In this document: positions 27,056 to 38,011 of the stretch, one piece after another
How positions within the stretch are numbered: position 1 is the first letter of the stretch
Layout of the letters: every line of letters starts with the position of its first letter
Origin: Marinomonas phaeophyticola
GTDB taxonomy: Bacteria; Pseudomonadota; Gammaproteobacteria; Pseudomonadales; Marinomonadaceae
Length of the DNA stretch: 64,000 nucleotides
NCBI RefSeq assembly: GCF_026966905.1
Contig: NZ_JAPUBN010000019.1
Coordinates: forward strand, 62,001-126,000
Direction of reading: 5' to 3'
The notes under the pieces: generated by a model
Databases searched by the model: none
The model's input: the letters and a program-made list of their open reading frames with translations, nothing else
What the model was told of the DNA's origin: nothing
Translations under genes and position numbers: made by a program

Positions 27056-27110
27056 ATTTGTTATAAAAAGTAAAATTTTTTAGACAAAAAAGTGATTAGC
27101 GAATAAATAA

Positions 27111-27163
27111 AGCCTCTAAGTAAGATGTTGAATTGGTTTCCATTCAAGTTCTATTTAGAGGCT
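27111..27163. terminator. Bidirectional terminator between dnaQ and nhaB
   Basis: AGCCTCTAA (27111-27119) pairs with TTAGAGGCT (27155-27163), followed by T6. The long loop contains a nested TTGAAT/ATTCAA hairpin. A-rich sequence before the left arm gives a weak U-run on the other strand. Confidence 0.8.
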
Positions 27164-27182
27164 TTTTTGTTTCTTTAGGGCT

Positions 27183-28685
27183 CTATAGTAAAAATACTAC
27201 ACACAACCCACCGACTGTGCTGAGCACAATTGTATAAGGCAATGCCATCCATACCATTTTTCCATAAGACAAACGCAATAATGGTGCAATAGCGGATGTT
27301 AATAGGAATAGAAATGCGGCTTGGCCATTTGGAGTTGCTACACTAGGCAGGTTGGTTCCGGTATTAATCGCTACGGCTAATAAGTTAAATTGTTCACGAC
27401 TGATAGTGCCAGCATCTAAAGCGGCCTTTACTTCACCTATATAAACAGTCGCAACAAAGACGTTGTCACTGATAGCAGACAGAACACCATTCGCGACAAA
27501 AAACATAATCGGCTGAATGTCAGCAGGCATATGTAGAACAACGTCGATAAATGGTTGAAATAGGTGTTGCTCATGTATTACAGAGACGACGGTAAAAAAG
27601 ACAACCAGTAAGGCCGTAAAAGGAAGTGCTTCTTCGAATGCATGGCCAATGCGGTGCTCTTCAGTAATACCATTAAATGCAGTTAATAGAACGATAATCA
27701 TCAAGCCGACTAGACCGACTTCAGCAATATGGAAAGCGAGAGAGAAAACCAGAATAACGGCCACAATACCTTGAATAATGAGTTGGGCTTTGTGGGTACT
27801 CGTACTGCGTTTACTTTCTTCTCTCTCAAAGTTTTTTAATATTTGCCGAACGTTCTCTGGCAGGTGGGCGCCATAGTCAAACCATTTGGTTTTTTCTAGC
27901 GCAACAACAGTGAGTAGGCCACAAGCTAAAACAGGCATTGAAACGGGAGCGACTTTTAAGAAAAACTCAATAAAATCCCATCCAGCCACTTTTGCTATAA
28001 GCAGATTTTGGGGTTCGCCTACTAGTGTTGCTACACCACCTAAAGCAGTACCGACAGCACCATGCATCAATAGACTGCGTAAGAACGATCTGAACTCGTT
28101 TAAATCTCCAGCATTGACGGGGAGAATTTTTGCATCACTGCCTGGGTCATGACTTTTATTTGAAGATTGATCGGAGGCAACTTTGTGATAAACGGAGTAA
28201 AAACCAACACCGACACTAATGAGTACTGCCGTTACGGTTAGCGCGTCTAAAAAGGCGGACAAGAAAGCAGCGGAAAGGCTGAATATCAAAGAAATGGCTG
28301 TTTTTGATCTGACTTTAACCAGTAGCTTATTAAAGATGAAAAGCAGCATGTCTTTCATGAAGTAAATGCCTGCGACCATAAACATGAGCAGTAAAATGAC
28401 TTCAATATTATGGACAACCTCGTTATAGACGCCGTTAGTATTGGTTAGGCCTAGAATAACCGCTTCAATGGCAAGCAACCCTCCTGGTTGAAGTGGGTAG
28501 CATTTAAGTGCCATGGCTAAAGTGAAAATAAACTCAATGATTAGTAACCAGCCTGTTAGGAAGGGCCCTAGTACCACGAGCAGTAAAGGGTTTAGTACCA
28601 GAAAGGCAATGATTACTTGTTTATACCATAATGGAGACGACCCTAAAAAGTTCTTGCTAAACGCTTTTGCGAGCGTGTCTTGCAT
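27183..28685 (-). CDS. nhaB: Na+/H+ antiporter NhaB
   Basis: A 500-residue polytopic inner-membrane protein of the NhaB family, with about a dozen hydrophobic helices. Characteristic segments include LGNSPLWYK-like [11 protein letters not shown] at the N-terminus, [18 protein letters not shown] in the middle and [21 protein letters not shown] near the C-terminus. NhaB exchanges cytoplasmic Na+ for external H+. Together with the Na+-pumping NQR complex encoded 6 kb away it indicates a sodium-based bioenergetic lifestyle, as expected for a marine bacterium. It is monocistronic. Confidence 0.95.
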   Translation of the reverse strand: MQDTLAKAFSKNFLGSSPLWYKQVIIAFLVLNPLLLVVLGPFLTGWLLIIEFIFTLAMALKCYPLQPGGLLAIEAVILGLTNTNGVYNEVVHNIEVILLLMFMVAGIYFMKDMLLFIFNKLLVKVRSKTAISLIFSLSAAFLSAFLDALTVTAVLISVGVGFYSVYHKVASDQSSNKSHDPGSDAKILPVNAGDLNEFRSFLRSLLMHGAVGTALGGVATLVGEPQNLLIAKVAGWDFIEFFLKVAPVSMPVLACGLLTVVALEKTKWFDYGAHLPENVRQILKNFEREESKRSTSTHKAQLIIQGIVAVILVFSLAFHIAEVGLVGLMIIVLLTAFNGITEEHRIGHAFEEALPFTALLVVFFTVVSVIHEQHLFQPFIDVVLHMPADIQPIMFFVANGVLSAISDNVFVATVYIGEVKAALDAGTISREQFNLLAVAINTGTNLPSVATPNGQAAFLFLLTSAIAPLLRLSYGKMVWMALPYTIVLSTVGGLCVVFLL

Positions 28686-28852
28686 TTTATACTCCCGTAT
28701 TCAAATTGAAAATCTCTACTGAAAATTAAAATGCTGAGAATCATAAGGTAATAAAGCGTGTTACACCATAGGTTTATATTAGTATGTGGCATTGTTTTTC
28801 TATATATTTGCCTCATTAATTCATTGTCTCAATCTATTAGAAGGGAAAGAAA

Positions 28853-29880
28853 TTGGAATTTTTTACAGAATATGCAGGTTTTTTATTAAAATTAGTAACA
28901 GTCGCCATTATTTTAGGGTTATTTATAGCTGGTATTGCGAGCGGTAAAAGCAAACCAAAAGAGGGTGGGATTTCAATTCGTAAGATCAATGATCAATATG
29001 AAAAAATGAAAGACACACTTAATGCGGAGCTATTAGATAAAAAGGCGCTGAAAAAAATGAAAAAATGAAAAAGAAAGCTATTAAAGAGCGAGATAAAACG
29101 AATAAATCGGGTGACGCTATAGAGAGATCAAGAGTGTTTGTTCTGGATTTTGATGGGGATATAAAAGCGTCTGCGGTAGATAGTATGCGAGAAGAAATTA
29201 CGGCGGTTTTAAGTGTGGCGACGGCAAAAGACGAAGTGGTGATTCGTTTAGAAAGTGGCGGTGGTATGGTGCATGCCTACGGTTTAGCGTCGTCCCAATT
29301 GATGAGAATTAAAGAGGCTAACATTCCTTTAACTGTTTGTGTCGATAAAGTGGCCGCAAGTGGTGGTTATATGATGGCTTGTGTTGCGGATAAAATAGTC
29401 GCAGCGCCGTTTGCTGTTTTAGGGTCAATTGGTGTGGTGGCTCAGGTGCCTAATATACACCGACTTTTAGATAAGAATTTGGTTGATGTAGAATTACATA
29501 CCGCCGGTAAATATAAAAGAACGCTTACTATGTTAGGCCAAAATACAGATGAAGGGCGTGAGAAATTTCGACAGGATCTTGAAGAAACGCATGTTTTATT
29601 TAAAGAGTTTGTATCTTCTCAGAGAAATGTCGTGGATATTGAAAAAATTGCTACCGGAGATGTTTGGTATGGAATTAAGGCTTTGGATAACAGACTTATA
29701 GATGAAATATCAACAAGTGATGGTTATCTAGTCAGTCAGTATCAAGATGCAGATGTGTTTTCTATCGTTTATAAAGAACCCAAAAAAATAGCAGAACGTT
29801 TAGGTTTATCGGTTTTATCTGCGGTAGAAACTAAATTAACTAAATGGTTGTCGACTGTGTCACAGTATCGAGGTTTCTAA
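28853..29880 (+). CDS. sohB: SohB family inner-membrane serine protease (frame broken at A run)
   Basis: A signal-peptide-peptidase-like S49 protease, about 342 residues if continuous. The first frame encodes the N-terminal anchor (MEFFTEYAGFLLKLVTVAII...) and linker; the second begins MKKKAIKERDK and contains the protease core with LESGGGMVHAYGLA, the catalytic Ser in VDKVAASGGYMMA and the Lys in ELHTAGKYKRTL. The break falls in runs of seven A (29051-29057) and six A (29060-29065); one added A in either joins them. Start is TTG at 28853 after AAGGGA. As written, the second half would lack its membrane anchor. Confidence 0.9.
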
Positions 29881-29931
29881 ATGTTATTTGAGCACGCTGA
29901 TATTCGTTAAATAAGTCAAGATAGGATCGCA

Positions 29932-29972
29932 TTAGAAACAACAAATAGTGGTTTTTCGTTTGTTGTTTCTAA
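29932..29972. terminator. Bidirectional hairpin between sohB and csiV
   Basis: A perfect 14-bp inverted repeat, TTAGAAACAACAAA (29932-29945) with its complement (29959-29972), and a 13-nt loop, between convergent genes. Confidence 0.7.
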
Positions 29973-29989
29973 TTATTGTTTATCTTGGT

Positions 29990-30724
29990 TTAATTTAACG
30001 TATTCGTATTGCTGATTTTTTGAATATTCGACATTAAGTTTTCGAGTGCTTGCTGTTGAATGGCCTCTTCTATGTCCATAGGTTCAAAGTACAGTAAAGC
30101 CCCAATAGTGGGATGGTCGATATAATTTAGCTTTTTACTGGCCGTTTTGTTGCGTTGGTGAATGGTAAGTAGGCTAGTTGGTATCGAGCTAGTATCGTTT
30201 TCTGTTGATTTGATCGTATCTTTTTCTGCGGTTATAAAATTAAATTTATAATGGTTTAACTGGATATCTGATTCTAAATAGCGACCAAGTTTTATCTTTA
30301 TTGATCCTTGTAGTTCAGCATATCCAGAGGCCAATGGGTTACTATTAAATTGATGGGTTAGGGAATGACCTCGTCCATTAAAGATTAATGTCCAGGTATT
30401 GTTAGTTAACACCTTTACACCGCTTTTGATTTTATTCTGATAAGAGCCAAAAGGATTGTTAATCGGCGCTATATCGGCGCTATTCGATCGATTATTCGCT
30501 TTATTGCCTTCTTCTTGATTTTCGAACTTTGGAGTTGCTTTTAAGCTTAGTAATTCTTCGTATTCTATGTGCTCAACCGTGTTTTTTTCTGGCCAAGCAA
30601 AGGTCATTAAATAGGCTTTGTAGGCTTTGGCATTAGGTTGATCTGTATTCGCGTTGCTGTCTTCAGCAAAGAGTAGCGAGCTGATTAAGCTGATACCACA
30701 GAAAAACATTAATTGAGTGTTCAA
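29990..30724 (-). CDS. CsiV family peptidoglycan-binding-like protein
   Basis: A 244-residue exported protein. The N-terminal hydrophobic stretch ending in LLFAEDS is a Sec signal peptide. The C-terminal half follows the CsiV pattern: GYAELQGSIKIKLGRYLESDIQL (key parts ELQGSIKI and LGRYLESD) and LNYIDHPTIGALLYFEP. CsiV in Vibrio cholerae binds peptidoglycan and helps respond to D-amino acids. It starts at TTG 30724, which overlaps the mfd stop; an internal ATG at 30709 would also keep the signal peptide. It is coupled to mfd, an arrangement common in gammaproteobacteria. Confidence 0.75.
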   Translation of the reverse strand: MNTQLMFFCGISLISSLLFAEDSNANTDQPNAKAYKAYLMTFAWPEKNTVEHIEYEELLSLKATPKFENQEEGNKANNRSNSADIAPINNPFGSYQNKIKSGVKVLTNNTWTLIFNGRGHSLTHQFNSNPLASGYAELQGSIKIKLGRYLESDIQLNHYKFNFITAEKDTIKSTENDTSSIPTSLLTIHQRNKTASKKLNYIDHPTIGALLYFEPMDIEEAIQQQALENLMSNIQKISNTNTLN

Positions 30725-33700
30725 TGTAATAACTCCAAGGTTTTTAAAGTATGCTGAAAGCGGCTATCAGCGGATGGCATATCGGCAATGTATTTTAGTG
30801 TATCTGATCCAGCGAGTTTATAGGAATCCGGTTTTGCTTGAATAAGCTTTATCAGAGTCATGGGATTCACTGGTGTAGAAGGACCAAAATGAATTTTACC
30901 CTCATTGCTATTCGCTTCAATTTTAGTGATGCCAAGTTGCTCCGCTTTTAGTTTCAGACTGGTTTGTCTAAATAGGTTTTTGGTGGCTTCGGGTAGTAGG
31001 CCGAAACGATCAATCATTTCTACTTGAAGGTTTTTTAGTTCGCCTTCTGTTTTTGCATTAGCTATGCGTTTATACAAGATTAAACGGCTGTGAACATCGT
31101 CAAGGTAATCACTTGGGATTAGCGCAGGTATTCGTAAGTTGATATCTATTTGTTGCGGAGAGCTGATATCAACATCAGGCGCTTCGCCTTTTTTTAGTGA
31201 GTTAACGGCCCGGTCTAACATTTCCATAAATAAAGAAAAGCCAACATGTTCAATGTGCCCGCTTTGCCCATCGCCTAACAACTCACCGGTTCCGCGTATT
31301 TCTAAATCGTGAGTGGCTAAAGTGAAGCCAGCACCTAGGGTATCTGCTAATTGGATGGCTTCTAAGCGTTTTTCGGCATCTGGTGTGATTTTTCTATCTG
31401 TGGGCGTGAGTAGGTAGGCATAAGCTTGATGATGGGAGCGGCCCACTCGACCTCTAAGTTGATGCAGTTGAGCTAAACCAAACTTATCCGCTCTTTCGAT
31501 GATAATGGTGTTTGCGTTTGGAATATCAATGCCTGTCTCAATGATTGTGGTGCAGACCAGAATATTAGCTCTTTTATGATAAAAGTCAGACATGACTTGT
31601 TCTAGCTCACGTTCACGCATTTGCCCGTGACCGACAATTACTCTTGCTTCTGGAATAAGTTCTATCAGCTCTTCTGCTGCCTTTTGTATGGTTTGTACGT
31701 CGTTGTGTAAGAAGTAAACTTGACCGCCGCGATGCAATTCACGCAAGATAGCTTCTTTAATATTGTTGCTGTCCCTATCTTTTACAAAAGTCTTTACGGA
31801 CAAACGTTTCGCTGGCGGTGTAGCGATTATGGAGAGATCTCGTATGCCGGAAAGAGACATATTTAATGTTCTAGGTATTGGGGTAGCGGTCAACGTGAGT
31901 ATATCGACTTCGGCTCTTAGTGCTTTAAATTGATCTTTTTGTTTGACACCAAAACGGTGTTCCTCATCAATAATAACCAACCCAAGGTCTGCGTATTTTA
32001 TATCGCTCTGTAACAGTTTATGTGTGCCAACAACGATGTCCGCTTTACCTTCAGCAAGCTGTGCCAATGCCTCTGTGGTTTGTTTGCCACTACGAAAACG
32101 GGAGAGGAGAGCAATTTCTATTGGCCAGTCGGCAAAGCGATCCCGAAAGTTTTCATAATGTTGTTGTGCTAGTAATGTAGTGGGCACTAATACCGCCACT
32201 TGCTTTCCACCTTGTACCGCGAGAAATGCCGCTCTCATTGCCACTTCTGTTTTGCCAAAACCAACATCACCACAAACAAGTCTATCCATCGGCTTTTGGT
32301 TTTTCATGTCATTTATAACGGCGTCAATGGCAAGCTGTTGGTCGGGTGTTTCTTCGAATGGAAAACCGGCTGAAAATAACTCGTATTGATCGTCTGGCTT
32401 TGAAAAAGCGTGCCCCACACGAGCTTCTCTCTTAGCATAGATTTCTAATAGCTCTGCCGCCGTATCTCGAGCTTTTTCTGCTGCTTTTTGTTTCGCAATG
32501 CTCCATTTTTCCGTGCCTAATTTATGCAGCGGTGCTGTGTCTTCATCTCCACCGGTATAGCGGGATATAAGTTGCAGAGATGAGACCGGGACATACAGCT
32601 TCGCGCTGTTTGCGTAGCCGAGAGTGAGTAATTCTGTCTCTTGACCGTCGATTTCTAAATTGGTAAGACCTAAATATCGACCGACGCCGTGATCGATATG
32701 AACAACAGGCGCGTCTATTCTGAGTTCGGTAAGGTTACGAATAATAGCATCTTCATTAATATCGCTTTGCTTACGTCGCCTGTATTGGGAAACCCGTTCC
32801 CCCATGATTTCATTTTCGGCAATGAGCGTAAGAGAATTACTTATTTGAAAACCACGATTAATACGACCAGCTGTGATGCCTAATAAAGTGTCACTATTGA
32901 GAAAATCGTTCCATGAGTCCGTGCTGACGGGATGAATCTTATATTTTTTAAAAAGGTCAATCAGCGCTTCTCTTCGGCCGGCAGATTCAGCAACAATTAA
33001 AACCCTGTGTTTACAGGATTTGATGAAATCTTGTAGTTTTTGCAGTGGTCTGTCGTTTTTAGAATCAATAAGTAGTGAGGGTTGAGCACTAAAAAGCGCA
33101 TTTTCACCCTCTGACGATAAAACAATATGAGCAAATTGATTTAGGGCTGAAAAGTACTCCTCTTCTCTTAAGTTGATTTCATTTGGGTCAAGAATAGGGC
33201 GTTCAATATCGTACCCAAGAGACTCGTGACGGCTTATATATTCTGCTTTTACCGCATGGTAGCCATCAGTCAAGGTTCCTGTTTGGGCGAGTAATGTATT
33301 TTCAGGTAAGTAGTCAAAGAAGCTTTGTGTTTCGTTAAAAAAAGAGGTAGGTAGTATTCTATGCCTGTTGGAATAATGCCATTGCTTATATCTTGATAAA
33401 AAGGAGAGCTGAGTGGAGCGTTTTCAAAGCGTTCTCGCCATTTTTGACGAAATAACTGGATTCCTTCCTTTGTTATAGGGAATTCTCGTGCAGGTAGTAG
33501 TTGTATCGAGCTTAATTTGCCTGAGCTTAATTGAGTCTCTGGATCAAACCAGCGTAAAGTGTCAATCTCATTATCAAACCAATCTATTCGTATGGGTTGA
33601 TCTGCACCCATAGGGAATACATCCATAAGTGCACCACGAATAGAAAATTCACCGTGTTCACGGACGCTTTGTACGTTGTTATATCCGCCACTAATAAGTT

Positions 33701-34136
33701 GACTGCAAAGTGATTCAAGTGAAACGGTTTGTCCTTCACTTAATTTAAATCTTTGAGAGTCGATGTGGGAGCGCGGGCACAGGCGAACGGCTGAGGCAGA
33801 AATGGTGGTTAAAATGATGGCACTTTTTTGGTCTTTTAGTTGTGCAAGGGTTTCAAGTCGCTGTGAAATGATGTCTTGGTGAGGAGAGAATGCATCATAA
33901 GCAAGCGTCTCCCAATCTGAAAAACGTAACACAGGTAAGTTGCTGCTATTAAGAAAGGAAAGCTCGTCCTCTACTTCGTTCAGTTCCGCAACCGAGTTGG
34001 CAAGCAAAACAATAGGGCTGTTCTGCTCTTTAGCGATTTCGAGCAGTTGCAATGTTAGTGTGCTTCCGGAAATACCCGATATGATATTGCGAAAGCCGGG
34101 CTTTTTATTGATCGTAACTGTTGAAAGTAAAGGCAT
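30721..34136 (-). CDS. mfd: Transcription-repair coupling factor Mfd (frame broken at T7 run)
   Basis: Mfd of about 1138 residues if continuous, close to the family norm. The first frame from 34136 carries the UvrB-homology region (EFSIRGALMDVFP, GIEYYLPLF); after LPLF it goes out of frame. The second frame runs to 30721 with the RNA-polymerase-interaction domain, Walker A GDVGFGKTEVA, the DEEH box IIDEEHRFGV and the TRG/helicase motifs ending QLRGRVGRSHHQAYAYLL. The switch is at seven A on the plus strand, 33337-33343; an eighth restores LFFNETQSFFDYLPENTLL, shown in part. Mfd removes stalled RNA polymerase and recruits UvrA. The downstream stop overlaps csiV. Confidence 0.94.
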
Positions 34137-34684
34137 TGGTAGTAAGGTTTTCCTAACTTAATTAGATATCATTCCATATAGGCGATGAGCATTGTACCTA
34201 TAAAAAGTGCCAGATTGGTTCGCTTTAAGATCATGACGATCTGTTAATGACCGTTTAATCAAAGTGACAAATTTTTGTATGTGGTTATTGTGTCGATTAT
34301 TAAAACGCTTATCAATCGCTAGAATGCGATAATTGAAAGGTTTTTGGTAAATTGCATTAGATAGAAGTAAATATCCAGTGTTGAATCTGTCTTATATCAA
34401 AAGTGTATTATAACTTTTTGTTTTGCTTCCAAAATGTAGTTTTCTTACTTATCCGCTCACAAGGAAAGATCATTTGTTATGAAATAGTCAATCCTGTCTC
34501 GTAAAATCCACCTTAAGCGGTAGTCAATCCAGTCAATGATCTTTATAATGCTAAGGTTTTTTGGTGAAGTCGCTTTATGTTTGAAAATTACAAGAAATGT
34601 GATTTTTATTGTTAGGTCTTTTTTTAAAATACTACAAATACAACATAAAGTACTTTTGTGTTCAATATTCGTTGGGCAGAACAT
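34137..34684. other. 548-bp intergenic region between mfd and nqrA
   Basis: No gene is supported here. Two short frames (plus 34536 and minus 34457) have no family signal and low-complexity content. The region holds a likely nqr promoter at 34521-34549, two copies of TAGTCAATCC (34485-34494, 34521-34530), and the divergent mfd promoter, which I could not place with confidence. Confidence 0.6.
34521..34549 (+). promoter_or_regulatory. Putative sigma70 promoter of the nqr operon
   Basis: A perfect -10 TATAAT (34544-34549) sits 17 bp after TAGTCA (34521-34526), which matches four of six -35 positions. Transcription would start near 34556, leaving a leader of about 130 nt before nqrA. The -35 box lies in a 10-bp repeat also present at 34485-34494, a possible regulator site. 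Confidence 0.5.
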
Positions 34685-36022
34685 ATGTTTAAAATTACTA
34701 AAGGCCTTGACCTACCGATCAGTGGAGCACCTAATCAAGTGATTGAAGATGCTCCAGTCGCACGCTCAGTGGCTGTGATCGGACCCGATTATCATGGTAT
34801 GAAACCTACTATGATGGTTCAGGTTGGAGATAAGGTTAAAAAAGGTCAATTACTCTTTACAGATAAAAAAACGGAAGGCGTAAAGTATACTGCGCCTTCT
34901 GCTGGTGTTGTGGCTGCTATTAATCGTGGTGAAAAACGAGTACTTCAATCTGTTGTAATAGATGTTCAAGGACAAGATGCGGAGACGTTTTTCTCTTGCT
35001 CTGGTTCTGAGTTAAAAACATTAGAGCGTCAACAGGTTGTTGATAATTTGAATGACTCTGGGTTATGGGTGTCATTTCGAACGCGTCCGTTTTCCAAGGT
35101 CCCTGCACTTGACAGTGAGCCAAGTTCAATTTTTGTAACAGCTATGGATACTAATCCATTAGCGGCTTCAGCAGAAATTGTCTTGTCCGATAATACAGAG
35201 CATTTTGCTGATGGTTTGGCGGTTATTGCCAAGCTTACAAAAGGTTCTGTTTTTGTATGTAAAGCGCCAGGAACTAAAATTCCTACTACGTCTGAAGTCA
35301 GTGTTCAAGAATTTGATGGCCCTCATCCTGCTGGATTAGCGGGGACTCATATACACTTCCTAGACTCTGTTAGTGATAAAAAAACGGTCTGGTCTATTAA
35401 CTATCAAGATGTAGTCGCTATAGGTCAACTGTTCACTACGGGTGAGTTGAACTCAGAGCGTGTTATTTCATTAGCGGGTCCGCAAGTTACAACGCCTCGT
35501 TTATTGCGAACTCAGGTCGGTGCTCACCTTGATGAATTGACGGCGGGTCAATTGAAGTCAGGTGAGAATCGTATTATTTCGGGTTCTGTTTTGTCTGGTC
35601 GCAATGCGGCGGGTCCATATGCATTTCTTGGTCGTTACCATCAACAAGTGACAGTATTACTTGAAGGTCGTGAACGTCAGATGATGCATTATTTACGAGC
35701 AGGTCATGAAAAACATTCAGTATTAAATGTTTTTATGTCAAAACTGCTTGGAAAGACGGATTTTGCTATGAGCACAACGACAAATGGTTCTGATCGTACA
35801 ATGTTGCCATTAGGTCACTTTGAGCGCTTAGTCCCAATGGATATTTTACCTACTCAATTGTTACGTTCACTTGTAGTAAATGATACTGAACAAGCTCAAT
35901 TGTTAGGAGTCTTAGAGCTAGATGAAGAAGATTTGGCACTTTGTACATACAGTTGTTCTGGTAAATTTGAATATGGCCCGATCCTTCGGGATTGTTTAAC
36001 TCTGATTGAAAGAGAGGGGTAA
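34685..36022 (+). CDS. nqrA: Na+-translocating NADH:quinone reductase subunit A
   Basis: NqrA, 445 residues, counted from MFKITKGLDLPISG at 34685; a farther upstream ATG at 34658 is out of family. The hydrophilic subunit faces the cytoplasm and contributes to quinone interaction. Visible family features include VAVIGPDYHGMKPTM and ALDSEPSSIFVTAMDTNPLA (key: VAVIGPDYHG, VTAMDTNPLA). It opens the nqrABCDEF operon; nqrB follows three bases after the stop. NQR couples NADH oxidation and quinone reduction to Na+ export. Confidence 0.96.
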   Translation: MFKITKGLDLPISGAPNQVIEDAPVARSVAVIGPDYHGMKPTMMVQVGDKVKKGQLLFTDKKTEGVKYTAPSAGVVAAINRGEKRVLQSVVIDVQGQDAETFFSCSGSELKTLERQQVVDNLNDSGLWVSFRTRPFSKVPALDSEPSSIFVTAMDTNPLAASAEIVLSDNTEHFADGLAVIAKLTKGSVFVCKAPGTKIPTTSEVSVQEFDGPHPAGLAGTHIHFLDSVSDKKTVWSINYQDVVAIGQLFTTGELNSERVISLAGPQVTTPRLLRTQVGAHLDELTAGQLKSGENRIISGSVLSGRNAAGPYAFLGRYHQQVTVLLEGRERQMMHYLRAGHEKHSVLNVFMSKLLGKTDFAMSTTTNGSDRTMLPLGHFERLVPMDILPTQLLRSLVVNDTEQAQLLGVLELDEEDLALCTYSCSGKFEYGPILRDCLTLIEREG

Positions 36023-36025
36023 GAT

Positions 36026-37222
36026 ATGGGGCTTAGAAAAGTTCTCGACGATATGGAACCTCATTTCCATACAGGCGGTAAATACGAAAATTGGTATGCT
36101 TTATATGAAGCAGTAGATACCATCTTTTATCGTCCAAGTTCTGTTACAAAAGCAAGTTCTCACGTTCGTGACGCGGTAGATATGAAGCGCATCATGATTT
36201 TGGTGTGGATGTGTACTTTTCCTGCTATGTTTTTCGGCATGTATAACATTGGCTTTCAAGCGAATACCGCAATGGAAGCAATGGGAGTAGCAAGCCCAGA
36301 TACTTGGAGGCATTCAATAATTGGTGCGTTGAGCGGATATAGCGCAGCCAGTTTGTGGGATAACATGATATATGGTGCGTTGCACTTTTTACCTGTTTAT
36401 CTTGTGACCTTTATTGTTGGTGGCTTCTGGGAAGTGCTTTTTGCGGCGGTTCGTAAGCATGAAGTAAATGAAGGTTTCTTTGTTACCTCCATTTTATTTG
36501 CTTTGTCACTGCCTGCTACCATTCCTTTATGGCAAGTTGCTCTGGGTATTACCTTTGGTGTTGTGCTTGCGAAAGAGGTGTTTGGTGGTACAGGTAAAAA
36601 CTTCTTGAATCCAGCGCTTGCTGGTCGTGCTTTCTTGTTCTTCGCTTATCCTGCTTCTATGTCAGGTGATGCCGTTTGGACAGCCGTAGATGGATTTTCC
36701 GGTGCGACAGCATTGAGTCAGTTAGCCGCAGATGGTGTTGCTGGTTTGTCTGTAGCTTGGTCTGATGCTTTCTTTGGTTTTGTTCAAGGTTCAATGGGTG
36801 AGACATCTACCTTTGCTATTTTGATTGGTGGTGGTGCTCTTCTAGTGATGAGGATAGCGGCTTGGCGAATTGTTGCTGGCGTGTTCCTAGGTATGTTGGG
36901 CGTTTCGGTTTTATTTAACCTAATTGGTTCAGATACAAACCCAATGTTCGCAACACCTTGGTACTGGCACCTTGTTTTGGGTGGCTTTGCTTTTGGTATG
37001 ATGTATATGGCGACTGATCCAGTGTCAGCGTCTATGACAAATACTGGTAAGTGGTTCTACGGTGCGCTAATTGGGATTATGGTTGTTTTAATTCGAGTAG
37101 TAAACCCAGCTTATCCTGAAGGTATGATGTTGGCGATATTGTTTGCTAACTTGTTCTCGCCTTTCATTGACCACTTTGTTGTGCAAGCAAATATCAAACG
37201 GAGGAAAGCTCGCAATGTCTAG
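36026..37222 (+). CDS. nqrB: Na+-NQR subunit B
   Basis: NqrB, 398 residues, an integral membrane subunit with about ten helices. The N-terminus [14 protein letters not shown] is characteristic. The covalent FMN attachment threonine lies in [10 protein letters not shown]. NqrB also binds riboflavin and contributes to the Na+ path. It overlaps the nqrC start by eight bases. Its FMN is attached by ApbE, encoded downstream in the same cluster. Confidence 0.96.
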   Translation: MGLRKVLDDMEPHFHTGGKYENWYALYEAVDTIFYRPSSVTKASSHVRDAVDMKRIMILVWMCTFPAMFFGMYNIGFQANTAMEAMGVASPDTWRHSIIGALSGYSAASLWDNMIYGALHFLPVYLVTFIVGGFWEVLFAAVRKHEVNEGFFVTSILFALSLPATIPLWQVALGITFGVVLAKEVFGGTGKNFLNPALAGRAFLFFAYPASMSGDAVWTAVDGFSGATALSQLAADGVAGLSVAWSDAFFGFVQGSMGETSTFAILIGGGALLVMRIAAWRIVAGVFLGMLGVSVLFNLIGSDTNPMFATPWYWHLVLGGFAFGMMYMATDPVSASMTNTGKWFYGALIGIMVVLIRVVNPAYPEGMMLAILFANLFSPFIDHFVVQANIKRRKARNV

Positions 37223-38009
37223 TAACGATAGTATTAAAAAGACGGTTGTCGTTGCTCTATCTTTGTGTCTGGTTTGTTCCGTATTTGTTGCGGCAGCCGC
37301 TGTTGGTTTGAAGCCTATTCAAAAAGCCAACAAAGACCTAGATCGGAAGCAAAATATCTTAGCTGCGGCGGATATGCTAGATCCTGACAAGTCAGTGGAC
37401 GAAATATTTGAGTCTATTGAGACACGCTTGGTAAACATATCTACAGGTAAGTTCGCTACTGAGGCCGAGCTTACTTCTGCTGGTATTAACCCGGCTACAT
37501 ACGATCAAAATATTGCGTCAAAAGATCCTGCTTTATCTATTGCATTAGAAGCGGAAGATGATATTGCAAGTATTAAACGCCGTGCTGAATACAGTTCTGT
37601 GTATTTGGTTAAGTCTGGTGATGATATTGAGCGTATTATCTTGCCTGTTAAAGGTTATGGATTGTGGTCAACAATGTATGGGTTTATGGCATTAGAAAGT
37701 GACTTTAACACTGTGATTGGTTTTGGCTTTTATGATCAAGCCGAAACTCCAGGGTTAGGTGGTGAAGTGGATAACCCAAACTGGAAAGCGTTGTGGAAAG
37801 GTAAAATGGTTTACAACGAATCTGGCGAAGCTGTACTAGGTTTGGTGAAAGGCTCTGTTGACTCGACCGATCCACAAGCCGCTTATAAAGTGGATGGTTT
37901 ATCTGGTGCAACATTAACCAGTCGAGGTGTAACCAATCTTGTTCATTATTGGTTAGGTGAGCAAGGTTTTGGTCCTTTCTTGTCTAATCTTAAAGGCGAG
38001 GGGGAGTAA
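37215..38009 (+). CDS. nqrC: Na+-NQR subunit C
   Basis: NqrC, 264 residues. One N-terminal membrane anchor ([20 protein letters not shown]) holds a periplasmic domain with the FMN-binding SGATLTSRG motif near the C-terminus. The start at 37215 is chosen because it matches the usual N-terminus and follows GGAGG-like GGAGGAAAG; an upstream in-frame ATG at 37143 lies well inside nqrB. The stop is two bases before nqrD. Confidence 0.95.
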   Translation: MSSNDSIKKTVVVALSLCLVCSVFVAAAAVGLKPIQKANKDLDRKQNILAAADMLDPDKSVDEIFESIETRLVNISTGKFATEAELTSAGINPATYDQNIASKDPALSIALEAEDDIASIKRRAEYSSVYLVKSGDDIERIILPVKGYGLWSTMYGFMALESDFNTVIGFGFYDQAETPGLGGEVDNPNWKALWKGKMVYNESGEAVLGLVKGSVDSTDPQAAYKVDGLSGATLTSRGVTNLVHYWLGEQGFGPFLSNLKGEGE

Positions 38010-38011
38010 TT

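Noticed and set aside
34457..34742. Short open frames on both strands in the mfd-nqrA gap
   Set aside because: No ribosome-binding site, no family pattern, low-complexity residues and overlap with the nqr promoter; treated as chance.
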